Source of the DNA: Planctomycetaceae bacterium
GTDB taxonomy: Bacteria > Planctomycetota > Phycisphaerae > Phycisphaerales > SM1A02
Direction of reading: 5' to 3'
Assembly (NCBI GenBank): GCA_947480055.1
Contig: CANKBX010000006.1
Coordinates: forward strand, 1-37,102
Length of the DNA stretch: 37,102 nt
The notes beneath the pieces were generated by a model. The model was not told the DNA's origin. It did no database searches and saw only the letters and a list, made by a program, of their open reading frames with translations. The position numbers and the translations under genes were made by a program. Shown here piece after piece: positions 26,886 to 34,795 of the stretch. How positions within the stretch are numbered: the stretch's first letter is position 1; each line of letters starts with the position of its first letter.

Positions 26886-27743
26886 TTATAAATTTGCGGT
26901 GACTGGGATTGAGGATTTATTCTCAAGCGAAGGCCAATCTGGAAGACTTCGCATGAGTTGTGGAAGAAGTGACTGAAGCAAATCACTCGAAAGCTGATCG
27001 AACATCGTGATGGCTTTTTGAGGCTGCTCATTCACCCTGTAAGAAAACTGTACCTTGCAATAGTATGCGTAACGATCCGTGAGTCTGAAGGATAAATTAC
27101 GCACGGCCAGGGCCGATGGCGTAAGCGATCCATTTGCGATGAAGAAATAACCGCCAATAAATGTCATATTAGGTTTTTTAGGATCTTGAAAACATGTCGT
27201 GGTCATGACGATGTCGCCAAGCGGAAGATTGACTTTCACCTCCCGGCGCGTCACGGGTTCTTTGACCGTGACCTGTGGATATCTCGCGCCACTGGCGGGC
27301 TGGGTCGGGCCGTTTTGTAAATCCCATTTGGAAGTGTTTAGTTTCTGCGGGCGCAGTTCCGGCTCTCCCCAAATGACTAATCCAGCCGCTCCCCAGCAGC
27401 GCTCCGGCACGTGCGGAACCGTGTCGATCATTCCCGTGTAGTACGCGATATGAACTTGCAGCACTCCACTATTGATATTGTTTTGAAAGACGTAATTGCG
27501 ATCAAGAAATTGACTCGTCCCCAATTCCTCTATTATCGCATCTGAAAATTGCTGATCCTTTCCAGCCTGCTTCCACTCCCCAAGAGTGCTTGGCAATTCA
27601 TCAATTGGCGCTCGCAGCGCGACTGGCTCTTTTTGCAAATACACTTTGAGTTCGGCCATCGCCATTCTGAAACCCAAGCCGCCGATGACCAAGCACAAGC
27701 AGGCCGCGACGAAGGCTTTTTTCTCTTTCATTTCAACTCGCAT
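26886..27743 (-). CDS. EpsI-family exosortase-associated protein
   Basis: A 285-residue protein with an N-terminal signal or membrane helix (about residues 9-30). It carries the EpsI family block: LPSTLGEWKQAG, a YYTGMID-like strand and HVPERCW, with His111 and Cys116. EpsI proteins are often fused to or next to exosortases; their function is not established. The ATG at 27743 is preferred, with AAAGG eight bases upstream, giving an 11-base overlap with the exosortase gene; an in-frame ATG at 27731, just after that gene's stop, is possible. In many bacteria EpsI is the C-terminal part of the exosortase polypeptide; here it is separate. It is followed two bases later by the TPR gene. Confidence 0.85.
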   Translation of the reverse strand: MRVEMKEKKAFVAACLCLVIGGLGFRMAMAELKVYLQKEPVALRAPIDELPSTLGEWKQAGKDQQFSDAIIEELGTSQFLDRNYVFQNNINSGVLQVHIAYYTGMIDTVPHVPERCWGAAGLVIWGEPELRPQKLNTSKWDLQNGPTQPASGARYPQVTVKEPVTRREVKVNLPLGDIVMTTTCFQDPKKPNMTFIGGYFFIANGSLTPSALAVRNLSFRLTDRYAYYCKVQFSYRVNEQPQKAITMFDQLSSDLLQSLLPQLMRSLPDWPSLENKSSIPVTANL

Positions 27744-28674
27744 GAATCTTGCCTTTCATTGGATCCTCTTCCACAAGAAACTTGGAAAGAATCCACAACG
27801 CGGCCAAGTACGAGAAAAATGCGGGGAGCAACCAGACCAAGCCAATCATGTGATGGAATTCTCCAGACATGAAATTCTGATCAAACATTCCCAAAATACC
27901 CAATGAAGCCACGCGCAGCACATTTACAAATATGGAAATGGGAATACCCAAAGCAACCAATAAAATTTGCTGCCACAACTTTGGCAACGACAGGTACGCC
28001 ATTGCGACGCCGAGGGCCAAGAAAGCCACCAACATGCGCATGCCACTGCATGCCTCGGCCACATTCAATTGCATTGGATTACCGTCTTTGAAAATGGTCA
28101 GCACATTTCCAGAAAGATCTGTCTCAATTCCAATCAGATTGAGAAAAACATACGCGCCCTTGGCGGAAATATCCTGCATGCGGTAGGTCACGATATTCAT
28201 CAGACGCTCGCTGACGGTCTGGAAAAAGGCCAACATATAAAAGAGTGGGAACCAAATATATTTCATCCCCGCCCAACCCAGAAGCAACACGCCAATCCCA
28301 ACAAGTGTGATCCCGAAACCAGACGCCCTGATGTTGTGATGGGCCAGCGCGGATGGACCCAAATTACAAATCATGTACCAAGCGATTCCTACAATCATGA
28401 TGGCCAAACCCCACCAAGACGGCCGAAGTGGTTTGGCTAAAATCAATTCTCGTTTTATCCATACAAAGTAGCCACTGGCCAATGGAATAATGAGCGTGTG
28501 TCCCCAATCGGAAGGTTCTCGAAATGCCCACGCCACTTGGTGGACAATCCATTCCCAAAAAACTCCGCCGATGAGAATCAACAGCACGCCGCCCGCGATC
28601 ACCAAAGTCTTTCGAGACACTTCGACCACGCCTTGCGCGCCCGCCAAAAGGGTTGTGTTTGGAATCGAAGTCAT
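27733..28674 (-). CDS. Exosortase (membrane cysteine transpeptidase-like)
   Basis: A 313-residue polytopic membrane protein (about eight helices) with the exosortase/archaeosortase active-site triad: Cys209 in AEACSGMRMLVAF, Arg254 in NVLRVASLGIL, and His274 or His275 in GEFHHMIGL. Exosortases recognise a C-terminal sorting signal of the PEP-CTERM type, cleave or process it, and work with exopolysaccharide genes. No PEP-CTERM protein was found in the window, so substrates are encoded elsewhere. ATG at 28674 is chosen; a TTG at 28713 is in frame, four bases from the Wza-like stop, and would add 13 residues. Neither has a convincing Shine-Dalgarno sequence, so translation may depend on the upstream gene. 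The gene lies between the polysaccharide exporter and EpsI genes. Confidence 0.9.
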   Translation of the reverse strand: MTSIPNTTLLAGAQGVVEVSRKTLVIAGGVLLILIGGVFWEWIVHQVAWAFREPSDWGHTLIIPLASGYFVWIKRELILAKPLRPSWWGLAIMIVGIAWYMICNLGPSALAHHNIRASGFGITLVGIGVLLLGWAGMKYIWFPLFYMLAFFQTVSERLMNIVTYRMQDISAKGAYVFLNLIGIETDLSGNVLTIFKDGNPMQLNVAEACSGMRMLVAFLALGVAMAYLSLPKLWQQILLVALGIPISIFVNVLRVASLGILGMFDQNFMSGEFHHMIGLVWLLPAFFSYLAALWILSKFLVEEDPMKGKIHAS

Positions 28675-28716
28675 AGTTTGAATCACGCAATGAAAGGCAG
28701 CTACTTCATCCAATAA

Positions 28717-30624
28717 TTAATTGATATTCACGCCAGTCGGCGGAGCTCCAAAGACGTCGTTTCCAAAGTTGCGATCCAGTTGAAAGCCGACCGAATTTGG
28801 GAAGGACAAATCGCGACGGAAACGCGCCAACGGCAAGGCCCAGAAGTTGGTTCCAACAATGACGTGGTCGTCTGGCTTTAGAAAAAGATCGGGCTCGGCG
28901 CGGTTGCGAATAGCAGCCAAACTAATGCGAACGCAGGCTTCTTTGTCACTTCCAAGTCGGCGAATTAAATCGCATCGCTCAGGAATTGCAAGTTCGCTTA
29001 CGCCACCCGCCGCCGCAACCAAGCGGCTTAAAGTCAATCTTCCGGATGTTGGCAAATTATAAACTCCGGGGCGACTAATTTCACCGTCGATATACACCAC
29101 TCCAACTTGTCCCGAATCACAATAAATTAAATCGCCGGGTCGAATCACGATATTTAAATTTGCTTGGCCCCGGACTAAATCGTTGTATGAAATGTCAATC
29201 ACGACGGATTTTTCTTGCTTGGCTATCACGCGCTTCGTGCGTAACTCTTGCGCAGCCTCGTTGGATTTTAATTTGGCGCCCTCGTCATCTGGCGATGTGA
29301 TGTTGCTTGTGTTGGTTGATGTTGCTGACCCAGTTGCGTTGACAGGCTCGGAATGATTAGGTATTGCCGTGACGGCGGATTTTCGAACCCATGATTGCGA
29401 GGCGTTATCAAAAATATATTGATCCCCAGTTGTGGCGTCCAAATTATTCACAGCGGGTGGCGTGTCACCATTTTGGCCGACACGGTCATCGGTTTTGGCT
29501 TGCTCAAGTTCATCAATATCCACTGGCGGAGCCTGGCGACTTTCCGAACGCAGCAATCCCAATTGCGTTCGTCGTTTCGACGGCTCATTTGCGGGATCTT
29601 GTACCGGCGGCGCGGTTGGTGCTGGTGTCGCCGTTGGATCCGCGCTTGCAGGATGTGAAATTGGCGGCGAGGTTGGTGCTGGCGTTGCCGTTGGATTCGC
29701 GCTTGCAGGAGCTGAAGTTGGCGGCGCGGTTGGTGCTGGTGTCGCCGTTGGTGCTGGCGTTGCCGTTGGATCCGCGCTTGCAGGAGCTGAAGTTGGCGGT
29801 GCGGTTGGTGCTGGAGCGCTAGCGCTGGGCAATTCATTAATCAACTGATCAATATCGCTTGCGGTTGGAATTGCTGGAGCTGGGTTTGCAGTGGGGGTTG
29901 GACTTGTTGCTGCTGGAGCGACCAAATCCTTGGAAGCTGTTGGCGACGCGGTTACCTCCGCAGCGTCCACCGGTTTTTTATTATAAAGCGCTTTGTTTTC
30001 TTCAGCGATAATTTCTCGAGTCACTAAAATTCTAGTGGTACTTGAACTTGCTCCCCGAGCAGTTGCTAAAGCATCCAGCAGCCGAAGATCTGGCTTGTTC
30101 AGCGCATACAGTCCAGGTTGGTCAACGGAGCCGAGAATGCGAAACTGAAATGCGCGACCTTCCGTCAACGCCACAAAGGCCTTTGGGTTTTTAATAATTC
30201 CCTGTAACTTTTCCTCAATACTTTTCTGAAGCTCTTCCGTGGTCCTGCCCGCGGCGCGAACTTTATTGATCACGGGAAGTTGAATATCTCCAGTTTGATC
30301 CACCACTCGTTCGGCGATTTCTGTTTGCCCGGTTTGCATTAGGCTTGGAATTTGAACCTTCAGCACATCGCCTGGAGCGAATCGATATGACAAGTCGCCA
30401 GGCTTTAAATCCGCTGGTGTTGGATTGACGAATTCGGGACCATCACTCGCCTGCTCTATGACATCAATGCGATTCAAAATCGGCATTGCCGATGGCGTTG
30501 TTTCAAAGTAACCAGTGCGGCTTGGATCGACAAAACTGTCCGTTTCGCAGCCGCCGAGAATGGTCAATGCCACCAAGGAGAAAATAGGAAAATAAATGAG
30601 GGACTTTAGCAATGGATGGAACAA
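28717..30624 (-). CDS. Wza-like polysaccharide export lipoprotein with a disordered insert
   Basis: A 635-residue outer-membrane polysaccharide exporter. Residues 9-25 are a signal peptide ending in LTILGGC, a lipobox with Cys26. The polysaccharide export domain follows (about 76-155, with FAPGDVLKVQIP and GDIQLPVINKV), then SLBB1 beginning at ILGSVDQPGLYAL (163). SLBB1 is broken after VTRE (203) by about 260 residues rich in Ala, Pro and Thr, and resumes at KSVVIDISYNDL (472) through IRPGDLIYC. A second SLBB (VYIDGEISRPGVYNLP, 510-590) ends the protein. The frame begins with TTG at 30624, with no Shine-Dalgarno seen; another TTG lies four codons on. It is the first gene of the eleven-gene minus-strand run. 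Export role is by family; the insert is discussed as a finding. Confidence 0.85.
   Translation of the reverse strand: MFHPLLKSLIYFPIFSLVALTILGGCETDSFVDPSRTGYFETTPSAMPILNRIDVIEQASDGPEFVNPTPADLKPGDLSYRFAPGDVLKVQIPSLMQTGQTEIAERVVDQTGDIQLPVINKVRAAGRTTEELQKSIEEKLQGIIKNPKAFVALTEGRAFQFRILGSVDQPGLYALNKPDLRLLDALATARGASSSTTRILVTREIIAEENKALYNKKPVDAAEVTASPTASKDLVAPAATSPTPTANPAPAIPTASDIDQLINELPSASAPAPTAPPTSAPASADPTATPAPTATPAPTAPPTSAPASANPTATPAPTSPPISHPASADPTATPAPTAPPVQDPANEPSKRRTQLGLLRSESRQAPPVDIDELEQAKTDDRVGQNGDTPPAVNNLDATTGDQYIFDNASQSWVRKSAVTAIPNHSEPVNATGSATSTNTSNITSPDDEGAKLKSNEAAQELRTKRVIAKQEKSVVIDISYNDLVRGQANLNIVIRPGDLIYCDSGQVGVVYIDGEISRPGVYNLPTSGRLTLSRLVAAAGGVSELAIPERCDLIRRLGSDKEACVRISLAAIRNRAEPDLFLKPDDHVIVGTNFWALPLARFRRDLSFPNSVGFQLDRNFGNDVFGAPPTGVNIN
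29599..29823. repeat. 57-base minisatellite in the Wza-like gene
   Basis: About four imperfect copies of a 57-base unit encode the 19-residue block APTAPPTSAPASADPTATP, including one shortened six-residue copy (APTATP) and a truncated end copy. Third-codon-position differences and an Asn for Asp change separate the copies. The block is part of the disordered insert of the exporter, and copy number is likely to vary. Confidence 0.8.
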
Positions 30625-30797
30625 GTTTTATTGTTGCAATGTGGCAAACTCGGGTTAGTAATTATCGACTGAATAAGACTGCCGAATTTACACAAATAGA
30701 AAATTTATGTTTGCGCGACATGCAAAGACTTAAGATGAAAGTGAGCATTATTTCACTTCAATTTTGAATTGACCCATTCGAAAATTTACGGTGAATT
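30625..30797. other. AT-rich gap between pyrB and the polysaccharide run
   Basis: This 173-base AT-rich stretch separates pyrB from the Wza-like gene on the same strand and is the largest gap within the minus-strand series. It is the most likely site of the promoter for the eleven-gene run. I see no clean -35/-10 pair to point at. A six-base palindromic arm pair, tcaatt and aattga with a three-base spacer, lies near 30758-30772 and could be a weak terminator stem for pyrB or chance in AT-rich DNA. Confidence 0.3.
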
Positions 30798-31742
30798 TTA
30801 TAATTGAAGTCTTATAACTTCTTCCAGAACCGCCATTCGCGCCGCGACTCCGTGAGTTACTTGGCGTAAAATTCTGGTTCCTCCAAATTCATCAGCTACC
30901 GCGTCATCAATTTCCACGCCTCGATTAACTGGCCCTGGATGCAGAACAACAGCCCCAGTTTTCAATCTAAGCGCGCGTTCCATTGTGAGCCCATACAGAG
31001 TCCTGTAATCCGAAGAAACCCCGTAAGATGCGGCTCTTTCAGTTTGAAGTCTTAACATCATAATTGCATCAAGATCACGTAAATTAGAATCAAGATCGTG
31101 TGATATCGTGATAAGTTTATGAAATTTAATCATTTCTTGGTGGGACTTATTTACCAATGTTGGCGGTCCAATGAGAACAACATGGCAACCAAGAATCGCT
31201 AGGCCGTGTGCTGCCGACCTGGCTACTCGACTATTGGCAATATCCCCCACAATGGCAACTCGTCGCCCTTCAAGTGGCCCTAGGGATTCCTGAAGGGTTA
31301 AAAGATCCAGCAGCCCCTGAGTTGGGTGTTCATGGCGACCGTCCCCTGCATTGATCACTGGAATAGAAACCCGCTTTGCCACCATTGCCGGTCCGCCAGA
31401 AATTGTGGATCGAATAACAAGCCCGCTTACGCCCATGGCTTCGATATTGAGGGCGGTATCAACCAAACTTTCGCCCTTGCTAGCGCTGGAACCACTCGCG
31501 GCAAGGGTAAATACCTCGCCGCCAAGGCGATGCACAGCGGTTTCAAAGCTGCAGCGAGTTCGGGTGGAATCTTCAAAAAACAAATTGGCAATTACGCGGC
31601 CAGCAAGCGTGTCTTTGCGCGCCACTCGCTGATCGGCCACCGCCAAATTATTTTTGGCTGCCGCCAGCAAACTTTGAAGATGTTCACGGGACAAGCCTTC
31701 AATTTGCAGAAAGTGCTTGGTGTTGGACAAGCCTATGGACAT
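30798..31742 (-). CDS. pyrB: Aspartate carbamoyltransferase catalytic subunit
   Basis: The 314-residue enzyme condenses carbamoyl phosphate and aspartate into carbamoyl aspartate, the committed step of pyrimidine synthesis. It has the carbamoyl-phosphate loop FFEDSTRTRCSFETA (Ser59-Thr-Arg-Thr-Arg63), the HPTQGLLDLLTL motif, and the C-terminal HPGPVNRGVEID. Length is normal. No pyrI or pyrC is adjacent. Downstream on the same strand is the 173-base gap before the polysaccharide run, which contains a short inverted repeat (tcaatt / aattga) but no good terminator. The gene is divergent from the metallophosphoesterase across 71 bases. carA, which makes its substrate, is 25 kb away. Confidence 0.95.
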   Translation of the reverse strand: MSIGLSNTKHFLQIEGLSREHLQSLLAAAKNNLAVADQRVARKDTLAGRVIANLFFEDSTRTRCSFETAVHRLGGEVFTLAASGSSASKGESLVDTALNIEAMGVSGLVIRSTISGGPAMVAKRVSIPVINAGDGRHEHPTQGLLDLLTLQESLGPLEGRRVAIVGDIANSRVARSAAHGLAILGCHVVLIGPPTLVNKSHQEMIKFHKLITISHDLDSNLRDLDAIMMLRLQTERAASYGVSSDYRTLYGLTMERALRLKTGAVVLHPGPVNRGVEIDDAVADEFGGTRILRQVTHGVAARMAVLEEVIRLQL

Positions 31743-31813
31743 GAGGATAGTTATAGCGAATTCGTGGCGACGGGTCGTGCGTGTCCACGAGAACCTTGAG
31801 TTAGCCTATTGGC

Positions 31814-32446
31814 ATGGCGAAGACGATCTGGATTTCGGGCGACACCCATTTTGGCGATGCCCACGCACTCACCTTGTTTGAAAGACCCTTCGCGGATGTG
31901 TCCACAATGGACGCCCACTTTTTGGAGGCGCTGAATCGCCAAATTGGCAAACGCGACGTGTTGATTCATATTGGTGATTTTTGCGGACCCATGCCTGATG
32001 GCCAAGACGCTCAAATTGAACATGCGCGCAAAATCCGCCAGCAAATTCGCTGCAAAAAAATCCACTTGATTCGTGGAAACCATGATCCTAAATCAGAGCA
32101 ATTCGCTTCGCTGTTTGATTCCGTCAAAGATCAAATGAACTTTCGCCGCGAGATTGGAAATGAACGAGTGATTGTTTCTCACTATCCACTTCGCGCTTGG
32201 CGCGGGCAACTCGGTGGCGCTCTGCATTTGTATGGACATACGCATGGAGCGCTGGAGGAAGTTGGCCGCAGCATGGATGTTGGGGTTGACTGTTGGAAAT
32301 ATGCGCCGCTTCAACTTGACCACGCGCTGAGCATATTGGTCGCGCGGCCTGTGACGCCGCCGAGTGGCTGGGTTCGCCGGCAAGAAATTCGTGAGGACAT
32401 TGTGAAGGGCGTGGATGATCCCTCCGCCATGAATGTGCGCTTGTGA
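31814..32446 (+). CDS. Calcineurin-like metallophosphoesterase
   Basis: A 210-residue single-domain protein with all metal-binding motifs of the family in order: GDTHFGD near the N-terminus, IGDF, RGNHD, SHYP and YGHTHG. It should hold two metal ions and hydrolyse a phosphoester; the short, self-contained form resembles small bacterial and phage phosphoesterases whose substrates are mostly unknown. No signal peptide is seen, so it is probably cytoplasmic. It is the first plus-strand gene after pyrB; the lipoprotein gene follows after 69 bases with its own ribosome-binding site. The substrate cannot be told from the sequence. Confidence 0.88.
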   Translation: MAKTIWISGDTHFGDAHALTLFERPFADVSTMDAHFLEALNRQIGKRDVLIHIGDFCGPMPDGQDAQIEHARKIRQQIRCKKIHLIRGNHDPKSEQFASLFDSVKDQMNFRREIGNERVIVSHYPLRAWRGQLGGALHLYGHTHGALEEVGRSMDVGVDCWKYAPLQLDHALSILVARPVTPPSGWVRRQEIREDIVKGVDDPSAMNVRL

Positions 32447-32515
32447 CGAGATGATGGCGGGCAAGAGATGAATTTGTCGCGGCCACGCAATAAAATTATG
32501 TGAACCGGAGATACC

Positions 32516-33223
32516 ATGGACCATATGAAACTTATAAAAAATATCGCTCTTGCTTGCGCCATTGGTGTGAGCTTGCTTGGGGTTGCTTGCGCTTCGGGAG
32601 CCCCAAAAAGCGGAACCATGACCACTGAAATCACGCGCGATGTGGCCGAGGGAACCTGGGCGCTCACCGACGGGGAAAATGCTTTGTTTAATGTGAATCT
32701 GCTTAACGACGGGGTGGCCATAAGCAATTGGTGCAAAGGTCCCGACGGCGCCAAGGGCGAACACGGCACTTGGAAAGTGGAGGATGGCGTGTTGCTATTA
32801 AATTGGACTGATGGCTGGCTGGATGTGATTCAGTTGGGCCATATTGGATTTGAAAAATATTCTTACGCGCCGCGGGCGAATCGCCAAGGACCGCCGACTT
32901 CATTTGGCCAAGCGATGAAAGTTCTCAACTACTCAACTCAATGGGCGGGCGTGTGGAAAACGCGCAGCGCCGATGCGAAATTGAAAAATCAAGAATTTTA
33001 TATATGTCTACAAAGCAACGGCGTGGCTATGAAAAGCATCGACGCCATCGACACCGGCTGTTGGCAGAAACAACAAGGCGGCATCGCGATTTATTTCAGC
33101 GATGGTTGGTACATGTTGATCGCGCGTGATGGCGACTCGGTTGAAGCGCGCAGTTGGGCGCCCGGCGCGGACAGAGCCGGCGTTCCCACGGGAATCACAC
33201 CCATGGCGCAGGTGCTAGAGTGA
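32516..33223 (+). CDS. Unrecognised lipoprotein with two homologous halves
   Basis: I do not recognise the family of this 235-residue protein. It has a signal peptide with a hydrophobic core (about residues 9-24) and a likely lipobox ending at the cysteine of LLGVAC (about residue 25). The mature part is a tandem duplication: each half starts with a (EGTW / AGVW) strand, has an NDGVA or SNGVA turn, a WTDGWLDVIQLG or FSDGWYMLIARDG segment, and ends in a matching YAPRANRQGPPT or WAPGADRAGVPT motif. Repeated short beta-type blocks with DGW suggest a small beta fold, perhaps ligand-binding. ATG at 32516 is preferred, with GGAG five bases upstream. A second ATG is three codons on. It overlaps nothing and ends six bases before the small lipoprotein gene, so the two are likely cotranscribed. 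Confidence 0.75.
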   Translation: MDHMKLIKNIALACAIGVSLLGVACASGAPKSGTMTTEITRDVAEGTWALTDGENALFNVNLLNDGVAISNWCKGPDGAKGEHGTWKVEDGVLLLNWTDGWLDVIQLGHIGFEKYSYAPRANRQGPPTSFGQAMKVLNYSTQWAGVWKTRSADAKLKNQEFYICLQSNGVAMKSIDAIDTGCWQKQQGGIAIYFSDGWYMLIARDGDSVEARSWAPGADRAGVPTGITPMAQVLE

Positions 33224-33228
33224 CATCC

Positions 33229-33489
33229 ATGATTTACGTTCCATCAAATGCCTTCAAGTTGCTTGTGTTGAATTTGGGAATTCTTTGTGGATGCCAAAGT
33301 CAGCCGTCACTGTGGCAAGGCGATCGATCCCCCACGCAATATCAAACGCAACAAATGGACAGGGGTGGTCAGCCCGTGACGTATTACGATTTGGACGATG
33401 GCGACAATGAGGATCCAAATGTTGATCAAGGCAACTATCCAGAGATGAGCGAGCCTTGGTGGAATTCACCGGGCTACATCGGCGGGTGA
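33229..33489 (+). CDS. Small predicted lipoprotein
   Basis: An 86-residue product with a hydrophobic segment and the sequence LNLGILCGCQSQ, which fits a lipobox (LCGC) and a mature protein of about 70 residues. The mature part is acidic, polar and rich in Gln, Asp and Tyr, with no recognised domain. The ATG at 33229 lies six bases after the preceding lipoprotein's stop; a GTG at 33220 that overlaps it is also in frame. The 3' end overlaps the PQQ-type dehydrogenase gene on the other strand by 24 bases. Coding status is supported by the signal peptide and tight spacing, but no function can be assigned. Confidence 0.6.
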   Translation: MIYVPSNAFKLLVLNLGILCGCQSQPSLWQGDRSPTQYQTQQMDRGGQPVTYYDLDDGDNEDPNVDQGNYPEMSEPWWNSPGYIGG

Positions 33490-34728
33490 TTGCTGCGCGC
33501 CCGTGATTTTCCAAAGCGAGCCGGGGCCGCGATCGCCACCGTCAAAGGAACACAACACAAGTTCTCCGTTGAGCATCTCGCCAAAACTGCTCCACAGATT
33601 TGCGCTGCGATGGATTAATTTTCTGGGCGTACCAAGTTTTAAATCCTGACAGCGCGCGCCCCAGATGATGCCGTATCCAAAGTCGGCAAAAAAATAAATG
33701 CCGTTCAATTGTGGATATTGTTTTCCGCGATACACATAGCCACCTGTCACGCTCACGCCATCGCTATGCGAATATTCGAACGCGGGATCTTTATAGGTGT
33801 CGCCAAAATCGCCTTTGTGCCCGGGAGCGAATACATGCAGCCCCTCGCGCACATTCCAGCCATAATTGCCGCCTTTTACAATGACATCAATCTCCTCATA
33901 TTGGTCTTGACCAACGTCCCCCGCCCAAAGCAATTTGGTTTCGCGATCAAAGCCCATGCGCCACACATTGCGCAATCCGTAGGCCCAAATTTCTTTTCGC
34001 GCGCCCTTTGTGTCCACAAATGGATTGTCGGCGGGAATGGCGTAGGGAGATTCCTTGGTGCACTGGCTGACATCAATGCGAAGAACGGATGCGAGAAGTG
34101 TTTGAAGATTTTGCCCGTTTCCATGCGGATCATTGGCGGCGCCACCGTCACCCAAACTGAGATACAGCATGCCGTCTGGGCCAAATAGCGCGGTGCCGCC
34201 ATTGTGATTTGAATAAGGCTGGGCCACTTCCAGAATTTTTATTTCACTGTCCACGTCCACGGATTTGCGATCGCTACTCACGTGAAACCGGCTCAGAATT
34301 GATCGCCTTGGTTTGTCGGCGCTGTAGTACATGTAAAGAAATCCATTCGCGGCGTAATTTGGATCAAAGCAAATCGATAACAGTCCCTCCTCGTTATTTT
34401 TGGAATTCACTTGCGGTCGAAGATCCACGAAGACGTCGCCTGATTTCACTTGATCATTTTTTTCATCCAGTCTGAGAACGCGACCAGCTTGTTCCACCAC
34501 GTACAAATTGTCTGGTTCGCCGGGCGCCTGAACAGCTTGCACTGGTCGCCGCAGAGTTACGTTGGGAAACAATCTTGTGAGCTGTATCGCAGGCACGGAA
34601 TTTGGATCCGCCGGCGTTGGTGATTGGGCGACAGCGAATACGGAAAAAGCCGCGAGAAGAAAAATAATCAGCGAATGTGGATTTGGAATTTTTAACTGAC
34701 ACCTGGTTGGGATTCTTGGGGCTGACAT
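33466..34728 (-). CDS. PQQ-dependent sugar dehydrogenase-like protein (Gdh/HHIP beta-propeller)
   Basis: A 420-residue secreted protein. Residues about 20-35 form a signal peptide likely cleaved after AVA. The rest has the beta-propeller landmarks of soluble glucose/sorbosone dehydrogenases: GEPDNLYVVEQAGRV, NNEEGLLSICFDP, NHNGGTALFGPDGMLYLSLG, GLRNVWRMGFDRE, AGDVGQDQYEEIDV and GGNYGWNVREG. The His in NHNGG corresponds to the catalytic base region. These enzymes oxidise sugars or related alcohols using PQQ in the periplasm; the substrate is not evident. The ATG at 34728 was chosen since the longer frame to 35046 runs into the AI-2E-family gene on the other strand and lacks a signal peptide at its start. 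The 3' end overlaps the small lipoprotein gene by 24 bases. Confidence 0.88.
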   Translation of the reverse strand: MSAPRIPTRCQLKIPNPHSLIIFLLAAFSVFAVAQSPTPADPNSVPAIQLTRLFPNVTLRRPVQAVQAPGEPDNLYVVEQAGRVLRLDEKNDQVKSGDVFVDLRPQVNSKNNEEGLLSICFDPNYAANGFLYMYYSADKPRRSILSRFHVSSDRKSVDVDSEIKILEVAQPYSNHNGGTALFGPDGMLYLSLGDGGAANDPHGNGQNLQTLLASVLRIDVSQCTKESPYAIPADNPFVDTKGARKEIWAYGLRNVWRMGFDRETKLLWAGDVGQDQYEEIDVIVKGGNYGWNVREGLHVFAPGHKGDFGDTYKDPAFEYSHSDGVSVTGGYVYRGKQYPQLNGIYFFADFGYGIIWGARCQDLKLGTPRKLIHRSANLWSSFGEMLNGELVLCSFDGGDRGPGSLWKITGAQQSPADVAR

Positions 34729-34795
34729 TATAAATTGACTGTAGTCCTGCCGCTTGCAAATGTCTTGCGCCGCGGGATCTCGTACGATTCGGAGC

